Positions 53,804-63,140 of a DNA stretch of 64,000 nt are shown in pieces; within the stretch, counting starts at the first letter, position 1, and every line of letters starts with the position of its first letter. The translations under genes were made by a program, and so were the position numbers. Source of the stretch: Burkholderiales bacterium (GTDB lineage: Bacteria > Pseudomonadota > Gammaproteobacteria > Burkholderiales > Burkholderiaceae_C); contig JACPYV010000004.1 in assembly GCA_016195825.1 (NCBI GenBank), positions 56,636 through 120,635 on the forward strand. Reading direction: 5' to 3'. The notes under the pieces are model-generated. The model did not search any database. It had not been told where the DNA came from and was given only the letters and a program-made list of their open reading frames with translations.

Positions 53804-54229
53804 ATGATCACCGCCATGAGAACTGCCTTCCATCTCGCCTACAACGTCGTCGACCTGGACGCGTCGCGCGCTTTCTACGGCGGCCTGCTGGGCTGCGCCG
53901 AGGGGCGCTGCACCGAGACGTGGGTCGATTTCGACTTCTTTGGCCACCAGATCTCGCTGCATCTTGGCGAGCCGTTCGCGGTCGCCAACACCGGGCGCGT
54001 TGGCGAGCATCAGGTGCCCATGCCGCATCTCGGGCTCGTGATGGACATCGTGGACTGGCGTGCGCTTGCGGATCGACTCACATCGCTCGGCCTGGCGTTC
54101 GTGATTCCTCCCAGCCTGCGCTTTGCGGGCGAGCCAGGTGAGCAGGCCACCATGTTCTTTCTGGACCCCAGCGGCAATCCCATCGAGATCAAGGGATTCG
54201 CGGACTTCGACAAGGTCTATGCAAAGTGA
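53804..54229 (+). CDS. VOC (glyoxalase/bleomycin-resistance fold) family protein
   Basis: 141 aa from ATG 53804; ATG 53816 (MRTAFHLA...) is as likely and removes 4 residues. Two beta-alpha-beta-beta-beta units: 'FHLAYNVVDLDASRAFYGGLLG' and 'ATMFFLDPSGNPIEIKGF', with metal-site type His18 region, His and Glu residues in the usual places. Substrate unknown. Its stop overlaps the next gene's GTG start. Confidence 0.85.
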   Translation: MITAMRTAFHLAYNVVDLDASRAFYGGLLGCAEGRCTETWVDFDFFGHQISLHLGEPFAVANTGRVGEHQVPMPHLGLVMDIVDWRALADRLTSLGLAFVIPPSLRFAGEPGEQATMFFLDPSGNPIEIKGFADFDKVYAK

Positions 54230-55170
54230 AGTCCGTGCTGCCATTCATCGCGGCGCGCGACGCTGACTTTGCCACCGAGTGGCTCGCCGCACTGCAGGCG
54301 GCTATGCCCGGCGAGACCGTCGTGCCGCTGGCGCTGCTGGACGATGCCGAGCGGGCCCAGTGCACGGTCGCCGTCGTGGCAAATCCGCAGCCGCAGGATC
54401 TGCGCAGCCTGCCGCAGCTTCGATGGGTGCACAGCGTCTGGGCCGGTGTCGAGCGCATGCTGGCGGATTCGGGCGACACGGACCTGAAGATCGTGCGGCT
54501 GGTCGACCCGCAACTGGCCGACACGATGGCAGAAGCGGTGCTGGCGTGGACGCTCTACCTCCACCGCGACATGCCGCGCTACCTGCGCCAGCAGCGGGAG
54601 CGCTTGTGGCGTCCCCACGACTATGTGCGTCCGCAGGACAAGACGGTCGGGCTGCTCGGCCTGGGCGCTCTGGGCGAGGCGGCGGCACGCCGCCTCGTCA
54701 TGGCAGGTTTCGACGTGCAGGGCTGGAGCCGTACACCGCGCACTCTGGCGGGGGTGACGTGCCATGCCGGCGATCAAGGGCTGACCCAAATGCTCGCGCG
54801 CACCGACATCCTAGTTTGCCTGCTGCCGCTCACGGCGCAGACCCAGGGGCTGCTGAGCGACTCGACTTTCGGGCGGTTGACTCGCCCGGCTGCACTCATC
54901 AACTTCGCCAGAGGTGCGGTCGTCGATGACGAGGCGCTTCGGCGCGCGCTCGATCACGGCGTGCTCAGCCATGCCGTGCTGGACGTGTTCGCGACGGAGC
55001 CCTTGCCGGTCGACAGCTGGCATTGGTCGCACCCGTCCGTGACGGTGCTGCCGCATATCAGCGCGCCAACCAACCGAATGACTGCTGCGGCCATCGTGGC
55101 AGCCAACGTTGCCGCCTATCGCCGAGATGGGGTGATTCCTGTGCACGTGGACCGCAGCCGGGGCTATTGA
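54226..55170 (+). CDS. GhrA-like glyoxylate/hydroxypyruvate reductase
   Basis: 314 aa, GTG start in a GTGA overlap with the VOC gene. D-2-hydroxyacid dehydrogenase: NAD(P) site 'TVGLLGLGALGEAAARRL', 'LPLTAQTQGLLSDSTFGRL', 'INFARGAVVDDEAL', 'AVLDVFATEPLPVDSWHWSHPSVTVLPHISAPT' region carrying catalytic Glu and His. It reduces glyoxylate and hydroxypyruvate in the family's best-known member. Confidence 0.9.
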   Translation: MKSVLPFIAARDADFATEWLAALQAAMPGETVVPLALLDDAERAQCTVAVVANPQPQDLRSLPQLRWVHSVWAGVERMLADSGDTDLKIVRLVDPQLADTMAEAVLAWTLYLHRDMPRYLRQQRERLWRPHDYVRPQDKTVGLLGLGALGEAAARRLVMAGFDVQGWSRTPRTLAGVTCHAGDQGLTQMLARTDILVCLLPLTAQTQGLLSDSTFGRLTRPAALINFARGAVVDDEALRRALDHGVLSHAVLDVFATEPLPVDSWHWSHPSVTVLPHISAPTNRMTAAAIVAANVAAYRRDGVIPVHVDRSRGY

Positions 55171-55477
55171 GGCCCGTGCGGGACGCGGCGAAAGATGCCG
55201 CTAATGGGCGTCAGCTCTCAATCCGCGTCGCCGAGGGTGGGTGCCAGCTCAAATGATGGCGGCCAGGCAACACTGCTCCGCAGTGGCGCTGCGCGGCCAA
55301 GGGGCACTGATGTCGTCTTTCTTGGCAACGGCTGACGCAGCCGAAGGGTTCGTGGATCTCAAGGCTTTCGTTGTGGTCCTATGCTTCGACGCTGATCGAC
55401 GATCGCAGCCTGGCAATGCAACTTGCCACAGTGGGCTTCGACCTTGAGATTTTCCGTTCAACCGTGGTGGAGCGATA
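55171..55477 (+). other. Intergenic, promoter region of prc
   Basis: No recognisable gene. It should contain the promoter of the protease gene. GGAG at 55469-55472 is the likely ribosome-binding site for the TTG start. Confidence 0.45.
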
Positions 55478-57643
55478 TTGAAACAACAGCTGATTGGGTT
55501 CTTGCTGGCCCTGGCGGTCACGGCGCAGGGCGCCGCGGCGGCTCCGGACCTGGACTACCCGCCACCTCTGAAGCCGGCGGTGCAGGAAGCCAAGGCAGCC
55601 CATCTGGCTGCGGAACTTCTTTCGCGCTACCACTACAAGGCTGTGCCGCTTGACGATGCCTTGTCGAGCAAGATGTTCGACCAGTACCTGAGAACGCTCG
55701 ACCCCGAGAAGATCTACTTCCTGCAATCGGACATCGACCGCTTTGCCGTCGAACGCAACCGGCTTGACGACGCGATCCTGACCGAGGATTTGCGCGTGCC
55801 GTTCGAGATGTTTAACCTGTACGAGCGTCGGGCCGTCGAGCGAATGGCCTATGCCCGCAGCCTGTTGCACAAGGGATTCGATTTCACGAGCGACGAAACG
55901 CTGATGATCGATCGCAAAGACCAGGCTTGGCCTGCGACCGAGGCGGATTCGCTTGACCTGTGGCGCAAGCGTGTGAAGAACGACTGGTTGCGGCTCAAGC
56001 TCGCTGGCCAGGACGACGCGGCCATCGCAAAGGTCCTCGACAAGCGCTACGACAGCGCCTCCAAGCGCCTGGGCAAGATCACGGGCGCCGACGCCTTCGA
56101 GGCGTTCATGAATGCCTACACGACGGCGATCGAGCCCCATACCAACTATCTGGGGCCGCGCGCCGCGGCCAACTTCGACATCGCGATGCGGTTGTCGCTG
56201 GCGGGCATTGGTGCCGTTTTGGTGGACATCGATGGCTACGCCACCATCCGCGAATTGGTCGCGGGCGGGCCGGCGAGCCTGTCTGGGCAACTGCAGGTGG
56301 GTGACCGCATCGTGGGCGTCGCGCAAGGCGCGACCCGCCCGATGGACGACGTCGTCGGCCGGCGTCTGGACGATACGGTGGCTCTGATTCGCGGCGCGGT
56401 GGGTTCGACGGTGCGCCTGGACGTCCTGCCCGCCGATAACGGGCCCGACGCGCCTAGCAAGACCGTTGTCTTGGTCCGCAACACCATCACGATCCAGGAC
56501 AGCGCCGCCAAGGCAAAGGTCTATTCGGTGACGACAGGTGAGGGCAAGCGCTTGATCGGCGTGATCACCCTGCCATCGTTCTACGAGGATCTCGAGGCCC
56601 TTCGAAAGGGCGACAAGGACTACCGCAGCGCAGGCGGTGACGTGGCAAAGCTGCTGGCGGACCTGAAGGCCCAAAAAGTCGACGCCGTCTTGATGGACCT
56701 GCGCAACAACGGCGGTGGTTCGCTGCGGGAGGCGATCGGTCTGACGGGCCTGTTCGTCGGGAAGGTGCCGGTGGTTCAGACACGCAATGCGAATGGCGAC
56801 GTGAGCGTGGAGAAAAACACGAGCACCGGCCTGGCTTGGGACGGGCCCATGGGCGTGCTGATCAACAGGGCCTCCGCGTCAGCGTCGGAAATCTTCGCGG
56901 CAGCGATTCAAGATTACGGTCGCGGCCTGATCATCGGCGAGCGCAGCTTTGGCAAGGGAACGGTCCAGACTGTGGCCAGCCTCGACCAAGCAGCCAGGAA
57001 CGCCAATCCGGTGTACGGCGAACTGAAAATGACCATCGCGCAGTTCTTCCGCGTGAACGGCGGCACCACGCAATTGCGTGGCGTGACACCGGATATCGGC
57101 TATTTGCAATCCGGCAACGACGCTGTGTTCGGCGAATCGAGCTACGACAACGCCTTGCCGGCGACAAAGGTCAAGGCGGCGGACTACGCGCCCGTGGGCA
57201 ACATCACGGAGCAGCTTGCGCGCCTGCTGGCGTGGCATGAGAGCCGTGTTCAGCGCGACCGTGACTACCAGGGCTTGCTGGACGACCTTGCAAAGGGACG
57301 AGAGCGGCGCAAGAACAACGTGATTTCGCTCAACGAGACGGTGCGGCGCAAGGAGCGCGCTGCTTCGGAAGCCCGCCTGACGGCCCTGATGGGCTCCGAT
57401 GGAGCGGCTGCGGGCGAAGCGCTGGCGGACGATGGCCTGCAGTTCGACGAACGCAAGCTGAGCAAGGATCTGGCCATCGAGAAGACGCAGAAATCCTTCA
57501 ACGACGTCCTCTTGAACGAGGCGGTGAGCATCCTTTCCGATAGCGCGGCGTTGAAGGAAGGCAAATCGCACATGGCAGCGAGCGCGTTGTCGACCCGTCC
57601 TGTCGTGGTCACGCCCCTTTCGACAGCGCCACCGAAGCAATAA
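55478..57643 (+). CDS. prc: Tail-specific protease Prc (S41 family)
   Basis: 721 aa, TTG start with GGAG 5 bases before it. Signal peptide 'LIGFLLALAVTAQGAAA', then the N-terminal helical domain, a PDZ domain (about 240-330; 'GIGAVLVDIDGYATIRELVAGGPASLSGQL'-type) and the protease core with the nucleophile Ser in 'NRASASASEIF' and general-base Lys in 'SFGKGTVQT'. The C-terminal DUF3340-type helical domain completes it. It degrades or trims periplasmic proteins from their C-termini. Length matches Prc of other proteobacteria. Confidence 0.95.
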   Translation: MKQQLIGFLLALAVTAQGAAAAPDLDYPPPLKPAVQEAKAAHLAAELLSRYHYKAVPLDDALSSKMFDQYLRTLDPEKIYFLQSDIDRFAVERNRLDDAILTEDLRVPFEMFNLYERRAVERMAYARSLLHKGFDFTSDETLMIDRKDQAWPATEADSLDLWRKRVKNDWLRLKLAGQDDAAIAKVLDKRYDSASKRLGKITGADAFEAFMNAYTTAIEPHTNYLGPRAAANFDIAMRLSLAGIGAVLVDIDGYATIRELVAGGPASLSGQLQVGDRIVGVAQGATRPMDDVVGRRLDDTVALIRGAVGSTVRLDVLPADNGPDAPSKTVVLVRNTITIQDSAAKAKVYSVTTGEGKRLIGVITLPSFYEDLEALRKGDKDYRSAGGDVAKLLADLKAQKVDAVLMDLRNNGGGSLREAIGLTGLFVGKVPVVQTRNANGDVSVEKNTSTGLAWDGPMGVLINRASASASEIFAAAIQDYGRGLIIGERSFGKGTVQTVASLDQAARNANPVYGELKMTIAQFFRVNGGTTQLRGVTPDIGYLQSGNDAVFGESSYDNALPATKVKAADYAPVGNITEQLARLLAWHESRVQRDRDYQGLLDDLAKGRERRKNNVISLNETVRRKERAASEARLTALMGSDGAAAGEALADDGLQFDERKLSKDLAIEKTQKSFNDVLLNEAVSILSDSAALKEGKSHMAASALSTRPVVVTPLSTAPPKQ

Positions 57644-57666
57644 GTTGCCTTGACGCCGCGTCCAGC

Positions 57667-59055
57667 CTAGTTCACCACGGTGCGGCCGTGCCCCGCGGGC
57701 AGCTCGGGCAGTCGCCAATAGGGCGAATCAAAGGTCACCTCGATGGCCGGACATTCCCCCTGAGGGAACAGCTGCACGCTGCGAACGTGTCGACCCTGTG
57801 CCGCCAATGCCGTTCTCAACCAAGCCTCGTCGGGCAAGGCGAAGCCGGGCGGCGCGTACAGCATGAGTCTGGCGACATCCCGGTGGGCGGCGAGCGAGGC
57901 CCAGTCCACCTGGGTGGCCGGCAGTAGCAACTCGGCGCTCTGCAGCTGAGGCCAGTGCTTCAGGGCCGCGAAACTGTCGAACGACGCCTTGGCACCATGA
58001 ACGAAGGTCCATCGCAATCCCTTCAAGCCTTCGACGCCTTGCAGCGACGTGAGCTTTGGGGCCTTGAAGATCTCCAGGATCTCGAGCCCTTCCAGGGTAG
58101 ATAGGGCCGAGACGTCGCTCAGGCTGCCGCTGCTCGCCAGCCTCAAGGTTTGCAACTGGCGAAAGCCGTCGATGCCAGCGAGATTCGCCAGGGGCGCGCC
58201 CCGCAGTACCAGCGACTGAAGCTGACCGCAGGATGCCAGCGCATTCAGGCTCTTGAGCTTGCGTGGCCGGTAGAGCGTCAAGTGCCGCAGGCCCGGGTGC
58301 TGCAGGCTGGCCGCTGGTAGGGTTTCGGCGTTCAGGCAAGCGAACGATTTCAGGTTCGGGAGCTGGCCATAGTCCCCGTGCGAAGGCGGCGCACCAGGCA
58401 GGTAGATCGCCTCCAGTGCATGCAGCACAGGCAGATCGGCGAGCGACACCTCGTCCGATGGACTCCTCAGCGTGCGGATCTGATGGGCATACCGCGCCAG
58501 CACCTGAAGGCTTCCGAGACCATGTCCGGGGCTGACGCAGTCCACGGCGTGTTCGACGAGGGCTCCCTCGGTCGCGGCGGTCCAGCGGTACATCGTCAGG
58601 TCCAAGTGCCCATCGAAGAGGTCGACCGTCAGGCAGTAATCGTCATTGAGTGCCAGCACGTCCGGCGCTGGCCAGCGCCAATGGCTGAACTCACCGTCGT
58701 TCGTCTCGCCCAGCCCGTGCATGGCCGCCACCCACTGCGACAGCGACGCCTCGTCCATCGTCAGCGGTGCCGATCGCCCAGCGGCGACCCAGGTCGGATG
58801 CTCGAGGTACCGACTGCTCCACGGCGCCAGGTACGGGGTGGCGGGCTTGGCTTCGGCATGATGACCGAGCCGGACCAACGCTGACGCCAATTGCTCGGCC
58901 TTGCGCCGTTCGTTGGTGGCGAAACCAAAGGTCACCGACTGGGGCTGCGCCGCGGCCTCACCGTGAGCCCGCAGGATGCGTAACTGGCGCTCGATCACGT
59001 CTGGCCCACGGGCCAAGGTGCGGGCACGTCGCTCGTCGGTCAGATAAATTGCCAT
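57667..59055 (-). CDS. RraB-like domain plus leucine-rich-repeat protein
   Basis: 462 aa, no signal peptide. Residues about 38-70 ('SVTFGFATNERRKAEQLASALVRLGH') resemble the RraB ribonuclease-inhibitor fold. A middle part (about 100-200) has 'LNDDYCLTVDLFDGHLDLTMYRW'. From about 215 on there are about nine leucine-rich units ('LPNLKSFACLNAETLPAASL', 'CGQLQSLVLRGAPLANLAGI', 'FRQLQTLRLASSGSLSDVSAL', 'LEGLEILEIFKAPKLTSLQG'). It is convergent with prc. LRR proteins of this kind often bind proteins; the partner here is unknown. Confidence 0.75.
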   Translation of the reverse strand: MAIYLTDERRARTLARGPDVIERQLRILRAHGEAAAQPQSVTFGFATNERRKAEQLASALVRLGHHAEAKPATPYLAPWSSRYLEHPTWVAAGRSAPLTMDEASLSQWVAAMHGLGETNDGEFSHWRWPAPDVLALNDDYCLTVDLFDGHLDLTMYRWTAATEGALVEHAVDCVSPGHGLGSLQVLARYAHQIRTLRSPSDEVSLADLPVLHALEAIYLPGAPPSHGDYGQLPNLKSFACLNAETLPAASLQHPGLRHLTLYRPRKLKSLNALASCGQLQSLVLRGAPLANLAGIDGFRQLQTLRLASSGSLSDVSALSTLEGLEILEIFKAPKLTSLQGVEGLKGLRWTFVHGAKASFDSFAALKHWPQLQSAELLLPATQVDWASLAAHRDVARLMLYAPPGFALPDEAWLRTALAAQGRHVRSVQLFPQGECPAIEVTFDSPYWRLPELPAGHGRTVVN

Positions 59056-59156
59056 GGATCTCGATCGTTGTTAAAGGTGCTGTGTCAGCCACCACAAGGT
59101 CGGTTGCGCCGAGTCTCGGAGACTCGCTCAGGGCACCACGTACTCCGGCATTTGAG

Positions 59157-59520
59157 CTAGGTCGTGGACCTGACCACTACTTCGCCTCTAGCCCACCGCA
59201 TTGAAGTCAGCTTGTCGTCGTCACCAGTCTGCCACTCACACAGCAGAAATGCCGGTACGAAATGGTGCTCGTCTTGGGCCATAGCGTCCCAACGCTCGGA
59301 CGCGATGCGCGCATGCGTCCCAGCGTGCTCGCGCAGCAGGTACAAGAGGCCTCCACCATCGATGAGCTCAAGCGACTTGTCCTTCGAAAAGTTGTAGGCA
59401 TCCGTGCCAATGCCGCTCGTGCAAACGAGGATGGCGTCGCAGGGTATGCGAGGCGTCCGCCGCGTTGACCTGGTGCCCGAGATGACAAACTTGTAATCGT
59501 CAGACCAGGGTTCTTGTCGA
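59157..59520 (-). pseudogene. Remnant of an Mrr-like restriction endonuclease C-terminus
   Basis: The minus-strand frame ending at 59157 contains 'CDAILVCTSGIGTDAYNFSKDKSLELIDGGGLLYLL', which follows the C-terminal core of Mrr-type nuclease domains (strand, Ser/Thr-Gly, Asp-Ala, then LIDGxxLxxL). No catalytic D-(E/Q)-K core is present upstream and the frame has no sensible start, so it is likely a relic. Similarity is short; could be chance. Confidence 0.4.
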
Positions 59521-59601
59521 GGGCGGATTTTTAGAGTTCGCTCCCTGGTGAACGCATTCAGGCAACTCGCATCGAGCAGCCCGTTCGCCGAAGGAGTCCT
59601 C

Positions 59602-59946
59602 ATGAACCGCACCATTTCCACCTCCGCCGTCCTTCTGGGCATGCTGCTCGCCGCCGGCGTCCAAGCCGACCCGGCTTCGCCTGACAAGCTCTACAACGGC
59701 CCATCCGTTTATGGTCGCGAGATGGCGCAGTCGCAGAACGCCCGTGTCGTTGACGTCAGCGCGACGAAGGCGCTCAACGTCGACTGCGGCGAGACCGTCA
59801 CCTTCAAGAAGGGCGCAAAAACCTTCACATGGAAGTTCGAGACGGTGGGTCACCGCCCGGTCGACTTGCGGGTCATCGCACCGGCAGGCCTCGTCGACGC
59901 CCCGGTCATGGTCTACGTGTCGCGCAGCGAATCTGAGCGCACCTGA
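59602..59946 (+). CDS. czcE: CzcE-like periplasmic metal-binding protein
   Basis: 114 aa from ATG 59602 with AAGGAG upstream; the longer open frame starts before the signal peptide and is not preferred. Signal peptide 'ISTSAVLLGMLLAAGVQA', then a small beta domain ('ALNVDCGETVTFKKGAKTFTWKFETVGHRPVDL') as in CzcE of Cupriavidus metallidurans, which binds Cu(II) in the periplasm. It precedes the czcI-czcCBA genes. Confidence 0.8.
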   Translation: MNRTISTSAVLLGMLLAAGVQADPASPDKLYNGPSVYGREMAQSQNARVVDVSATKALNVDCGETVTFKKGAKTFTWKFETVGHRPVDLRVIAPAGLVDAPVMVYVSRSESERT

Positions 59947-60072
59947 CGACCTCCGCAAGCCAGCTTGCATCGGACTTTCAGACCCTCGCATTCAGTACAT
60001 GGCGAACGGTTGCCAGGGGTGATCCGGCCTCAGGTCACCCCCTTTTCACGTATTCAGGACACAATCTGATTC

Positions 60073-60444
60073 ATGCGTCGCTGGCTGACTCTTGTCTTGC
60101 TGTTCGTGCTGCCCATCCAGTTCGCCTGGTCGGCAGCCGCAGCCTATTGCCAGCACGAGCAGTCGCGTGCCACGACCCACATTGGTCACCACACCCATGT
60201 GCACAAGGCCGAAAAGGCGTCGTCTGACGCTTCTGACCAGCATGACGGCAAGGCTGCGAAGTCAGGCAAGCTGGTCGGCGACAACGACTGTGGCTACTGC
60301 CATCTGAGCTTCTCCAAGCCAATGGTTCCGCTGGCGCTCCATTTCGACACGGACGCCGCCTTCAAGCTGGACACCTCTCCCAGCTTGACGTTCCGCTCCC
60401 GCGGACCGGACCAGCACGACCGCCCCAACTGGCGCATCGCCTGA
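60073..60444 (+). CDS. czcI: CzcI-like regulatory/periplasmic protein
   Basis: 123 aa. Signal peptide 'LVLLFVLPIQFAWSAAA', a His-rich stretch 'HIGHHTHVHK' and the Cys-His element 'NDCGYCHLSFSKP', as in CzcI placed ahead of czcC. In C. metallidurans CzcI influences expression of the czc operon. The next gene, czcC, begins 101 bases later after a structured spacer. Confidence 0.82.
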   Translation: MRRWLTLVLLFVLPIQFAWSAAAAYCQHEQSRATTHIGHHTHVHKAEKASSDASDQHDGKAAKSGKLVGDNDCGYCHLSFSKPMVPLALHFDTDAAFKLDTSPSLTFRSRGPDQHDRPNWRIA

Positions 60445-60511
60445 TTCGGCGAGCGCAGTCCTTCCCAACACACTCTTTCTCGCGGCCCTAGCCGCGCTGC
60501 CCTCGCCGAAT
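60444..60511 (+). promoter_or_regulatory. Nested inverted repeats between czcI and czcC
   Basis: Outer repeats ATTCGGCGAG (60444-60453) and CTCGCCGAAT (60502-60511) pair over 10 bases; inside, CGCGGC-CCTA-GCCGCG (60481-60496) forms a 6-base hairpin. No T-tract follows, so an mRNA processing or attenuation role is more likely than termination. Confidence 0.55.
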
Positions 60512-60545
60512 TCTTCGAGTTGTTTCCACAACCCTGGAGTTTTCG

Positions 60546-61814
60546 ATGCGCAGACTTTTCGTGCCGCTCGCGTGCGCGGCACTCATCACGTCCCTTGCAC
60601 AGGCACAGTCGCCCGTGCCACCTTCGACCCTGCCAGCGGCCACCGCGGTGGTGCCTCAGACCATTGCGCTGACGCTGGATAACGCGGTTCAAACTGCTTT
60701 GCAGCAGAACCCTCAGCTGCGGGCTGCAGCCGCTGAGCTGGACGCCACTGACGGCGCCGTGCGCCAGGCGGGCCTTCTCCCCAACCCCGTGCTTGCCGTC
60801 GATCAAGAGGACACCAGGTCCTCGACGCGCACGACAACCGTGCAGCTCAGCCAGACGCTGGAGATGGGCGGCAAGCGTGCGGCGCGTGTCGAGCTGGCCC
60901 AGCGCGGCAAGGACATCGCAGCGCTGGACTTGGTCACACGCCGCAGTGACATCCGCGCCATGACCGTTCAGGCGTTCTTCGATGCGCTGACCGCGCAAGA
61001 ACGGGTCAAGGTCGCCGAGGAGTCGTTGCGCATCGCCGGCAGCGGCGCAGACGCGGCAATGCGGCGCGTCACCGCGGGCAAGGTCTCGCCGACCGAGGAG
61101 ACGCGCGCCCGCGTGGCTCAGTCCACCGCGCGCATCGACCTGCGCCAGGCAGAGGCTGAGCGATCCGCCGCGTTGCGTGCGCTGACAGCTGTCATGGGAG
61201 CCCCCGATGGGTCTATCCAGCGGCTGGACGGCAACGTCGACGTGCTGCCGGTGGCCCCTACGGCTGCGGACATCGTGGCGCGACTGGCCGATGCACCCAG
61301 CGTGCGCCGCGCTCAAATGCAGGTCCAGCAGGCCGACGCTGGCTACTCGCTGGCCAGGACCCGCGCCGTGCCTGACGTGACGGTGGGTGTGGGCGGCAAG
61401 CGAGCCCAGGAGCTGGGCCGTACGCAGGCCGTCATCAGCGTCTCCGTGCCGCTGCCGTTCTTCGACCGCAACCAGGGCGCGCAGCTCGAGGCGCTGCGCA
61501 AGCGTGATGCCGCGCAAGCCAACGCGCAGGCTGAAGAGCTGCGGCTGCGCTCGGAGGTGCTCCAGATGGCTGACCTCCTGCAGGCGCGCAAGGATGAAGT
61601 GGAGACCCTGCGCCGCGAGGTGCTGCCAGGTGCGCAGAGTGCCTACGAGGCGGCCCGCACAGGCTTCGAGCTGGGCAAGTTCAGCTTCCTCGACGCGCTC
61701 GATGCGCAGCGGACTTGGTTGCAGGTGCGCAGCCAGTATTTCGCCGCAGTGGCTCAAGTCCACCGCAGCGCCGCAGAGATTGAGCGCCAGCTCGGCACGA
61801 CCGACCGCCCTTGA
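60546..61814 (+). CDS. czcC: CzcC outer-membrane factor
   Basis: 422 aa. Signal peptide 'LFVPLACAALITSLAQA', two TolC-type helical hairpins ('TIALTLDNAVQTALQQNPQLRAAAAE', 'LGRTQAVISVSVPLPFFDRNQG'). It is the outer-membrane channel of the Co/Zn/Cd efflux system. It is followed 25 bases later by czcB. The GGAG at about 60534 lies 8 bases before the ATG. Confidence 0.9.
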   Translation: MRRLFVPLACAALITSLAQAQSPVPPSTLPAATAVVPQTIALTLDNAVQTALQQNPQLRAAAAELDATDGAVRQAGLLPNPVLAVDQEDTRSSTRTTTVQLSQTLEMGGKRAARVELAQRGKDIAALDLVTRRSDIRAMTVQAFFDALTAQERVKVAEESLRIAGSGADAAMRRVTAGKVSPTEETRARVAQSTARIDLRQAEAERSAALRALTAVMGAPDGSIQRLDGNVDVLPVAPTAADIVARLADAPSVRRAQMQVQQADAGYSLARTRAVPDVTVGVGGKRAQELGRTQAVISVSVPLPFFDRNQGAQLEALRKRDAAQANAQAEELRLRSEVLQMADLLQARKDEVETLRREVLPGAQSAYEAARTGFELGKFSFLDALDAQRTWLQVRSQYFAAVAQVHRSAAEIERQLGTTDRP

Positions 61815-61839
61815 TGGGCACCCCAATTCAGAGAACGAC

Positions 61840-63126
61840 ATGAACAACCAACAGAACACGCTGGACCGTCTGCGCAACACGGTCGGCAATAAGCAACTCA
61901 TCGCTATCGCCGTCGTGCTGCTGCTCGGCGGCCTGGGCACCGTAGGCATCCTGCGCATGGGCGGCACACCCGCAGGTGGCGAAGAAGAACAGGGTCATGG
62001 CCATGACGAGGGCAAGGGCCATGGTGACGAAGAGCACCACGAGAAGGGCGAGCCAGCCAAGCGCCAGAAGGCGGCCTCTGCCGAAGAGAACCATACCGAG
62101 GGTTCCGTCACGATGACGGCCGAGCAGATCAAGGCTGCCGGCGTCTCGCTGGAGACCTCGGGCCCGGCGACCATTCGGTCGGCGCTGCAGCTGCCGGGTG
62201 AAATTGCCTTCAACGACGACCGGACTGCGCACGTTGTGCCGCGCGTCGGCGGCGTCGTGGAGGCCGTGCCGGTCTCGCTGGGCCAGCAGGTCGTGAAGGG
62301 CCAGGTGCTCGCGGTCATCAGCAGCTCGGGTGTGTCCGACCACCGCGCGGAACTGCAGTCCGCTCAGAAGCGCCTGCAACTGGCGCGCACGACCTACGAG
62401 CGCGAGAAGCAGCTGTTTGAGCAGCGCATTTCGCCGCAGCAAGATGTACAGCAGGCCGAGCAAACCATGCGCGAGGCCGAGATTGCTGTGTCCAATGCGC
62501 GGCAGAAGCTGCAGGCCCTGGGCGCGTCGACCGAGTCGTCTGCGCTGAACCGCTACGAGCTTCGCGCGCCGTTCAACGGCGTCATTGTCGAGAAGCACAT
62601 CTCGCTCGGCGAGCAGGTGCGCGAAGACGCCAACGTCTTCACCGTATCCGACCTCAAGTCCGTGTGGGCGCAGGTCAGCGTGCCGGCGCGTGACCTGCCC
62701 AACGTGCGCTTGAACGAGAGCGTCACGGTCAAGTCCACGTCGTTCGAGCAGACCGCCGTCGGCAAGGTGGCGTACGTGGGTGCGCTGATCGGCGAGCAGA
62801 CGCGCACCGCACAGGCGCGCGTGGTCCTCGACAACCCGAGTGGCGCATGGCGCCCGGGCTTGTTCGTCAATGTCGAGGTGGCATCCGGTGAATCGACGGC
62901 TCCCGTGGCCATCGCTGCGGAAGCGGTGCAGACCTTGGAAGGTAAGTCGGTCGTGTTCGTGCGCACTGCCACCGGCTTCGCACCCGCGACGGTGGAATTG
63001 GGCCGCAACGACGGCAAGCGTGTGGAGGTGAAGTCTGGCTTGAAGGCGGGCGCGCAGTACGCGGCCAACGGCAGCTTCGTCATCAAGTCCGAAGCAGGCA
63101 AGGCCTCGGCCAGCCATGAGCACTGA
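61840..63126 (+). CDS. czcB: CzcB membrane fusion protein
   Basis: 428 aa from ATG 61840 (MNNQQNTLDRL). One membrane anchor (about 20-40), a His/Glu-rich segment 'HGHDEGKGHGDEEHHEKGE' (about 50-70) typical of CzcB and likely metal-binding, then the lipoyl and beta-barrel domains ('VVPRVGGVVEAVPVSLGQQV', 'RYELRAPFNGVIVEKHISLGE'). A longer frame starting at 61387 overlaps czcC and is a shadow. The next gene starts 14 bases on. Confidence 0.93.
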   Translation: MNNQQNTLDRLRNTVGNKQLIAIAVVLLLGGLGTVGILRMGGTPAGGEEEQGHGHDEGKGHGDEEHHEKGEPAKRQKAASAEENHTEGSVTMTAEQIKAAGVSLETSGPATIRSALQLPGEIAFNDDRTAHVVPRVGGVVEAVPVSLGQQVVKGQVLAVISSSGVSDHRAELQSAQKRLQLARTTYEREKQLFEQRISPQQDVQQAEQTMREAEIAVSNARQKLQALGASTESSALNRYELRAPFNGVIVEKHISLGEQVREDANVFTVSDLKSVWAQVSVPARDLPNVRLNESVTVKSTSFEQTAVGKVAYVGALIGEQTRTAQARVVLDNPSGAWRPGLFVNVEVASGESTAPVAIAAEAVQTLEGKSVVFVRTATGFAPATVELGRNDGKRVEVKSGLKAGAQYAANGSFVIKSEAGKASASHEH

Positions 63127-63140
63127 TCGGGAGCGGCCAC

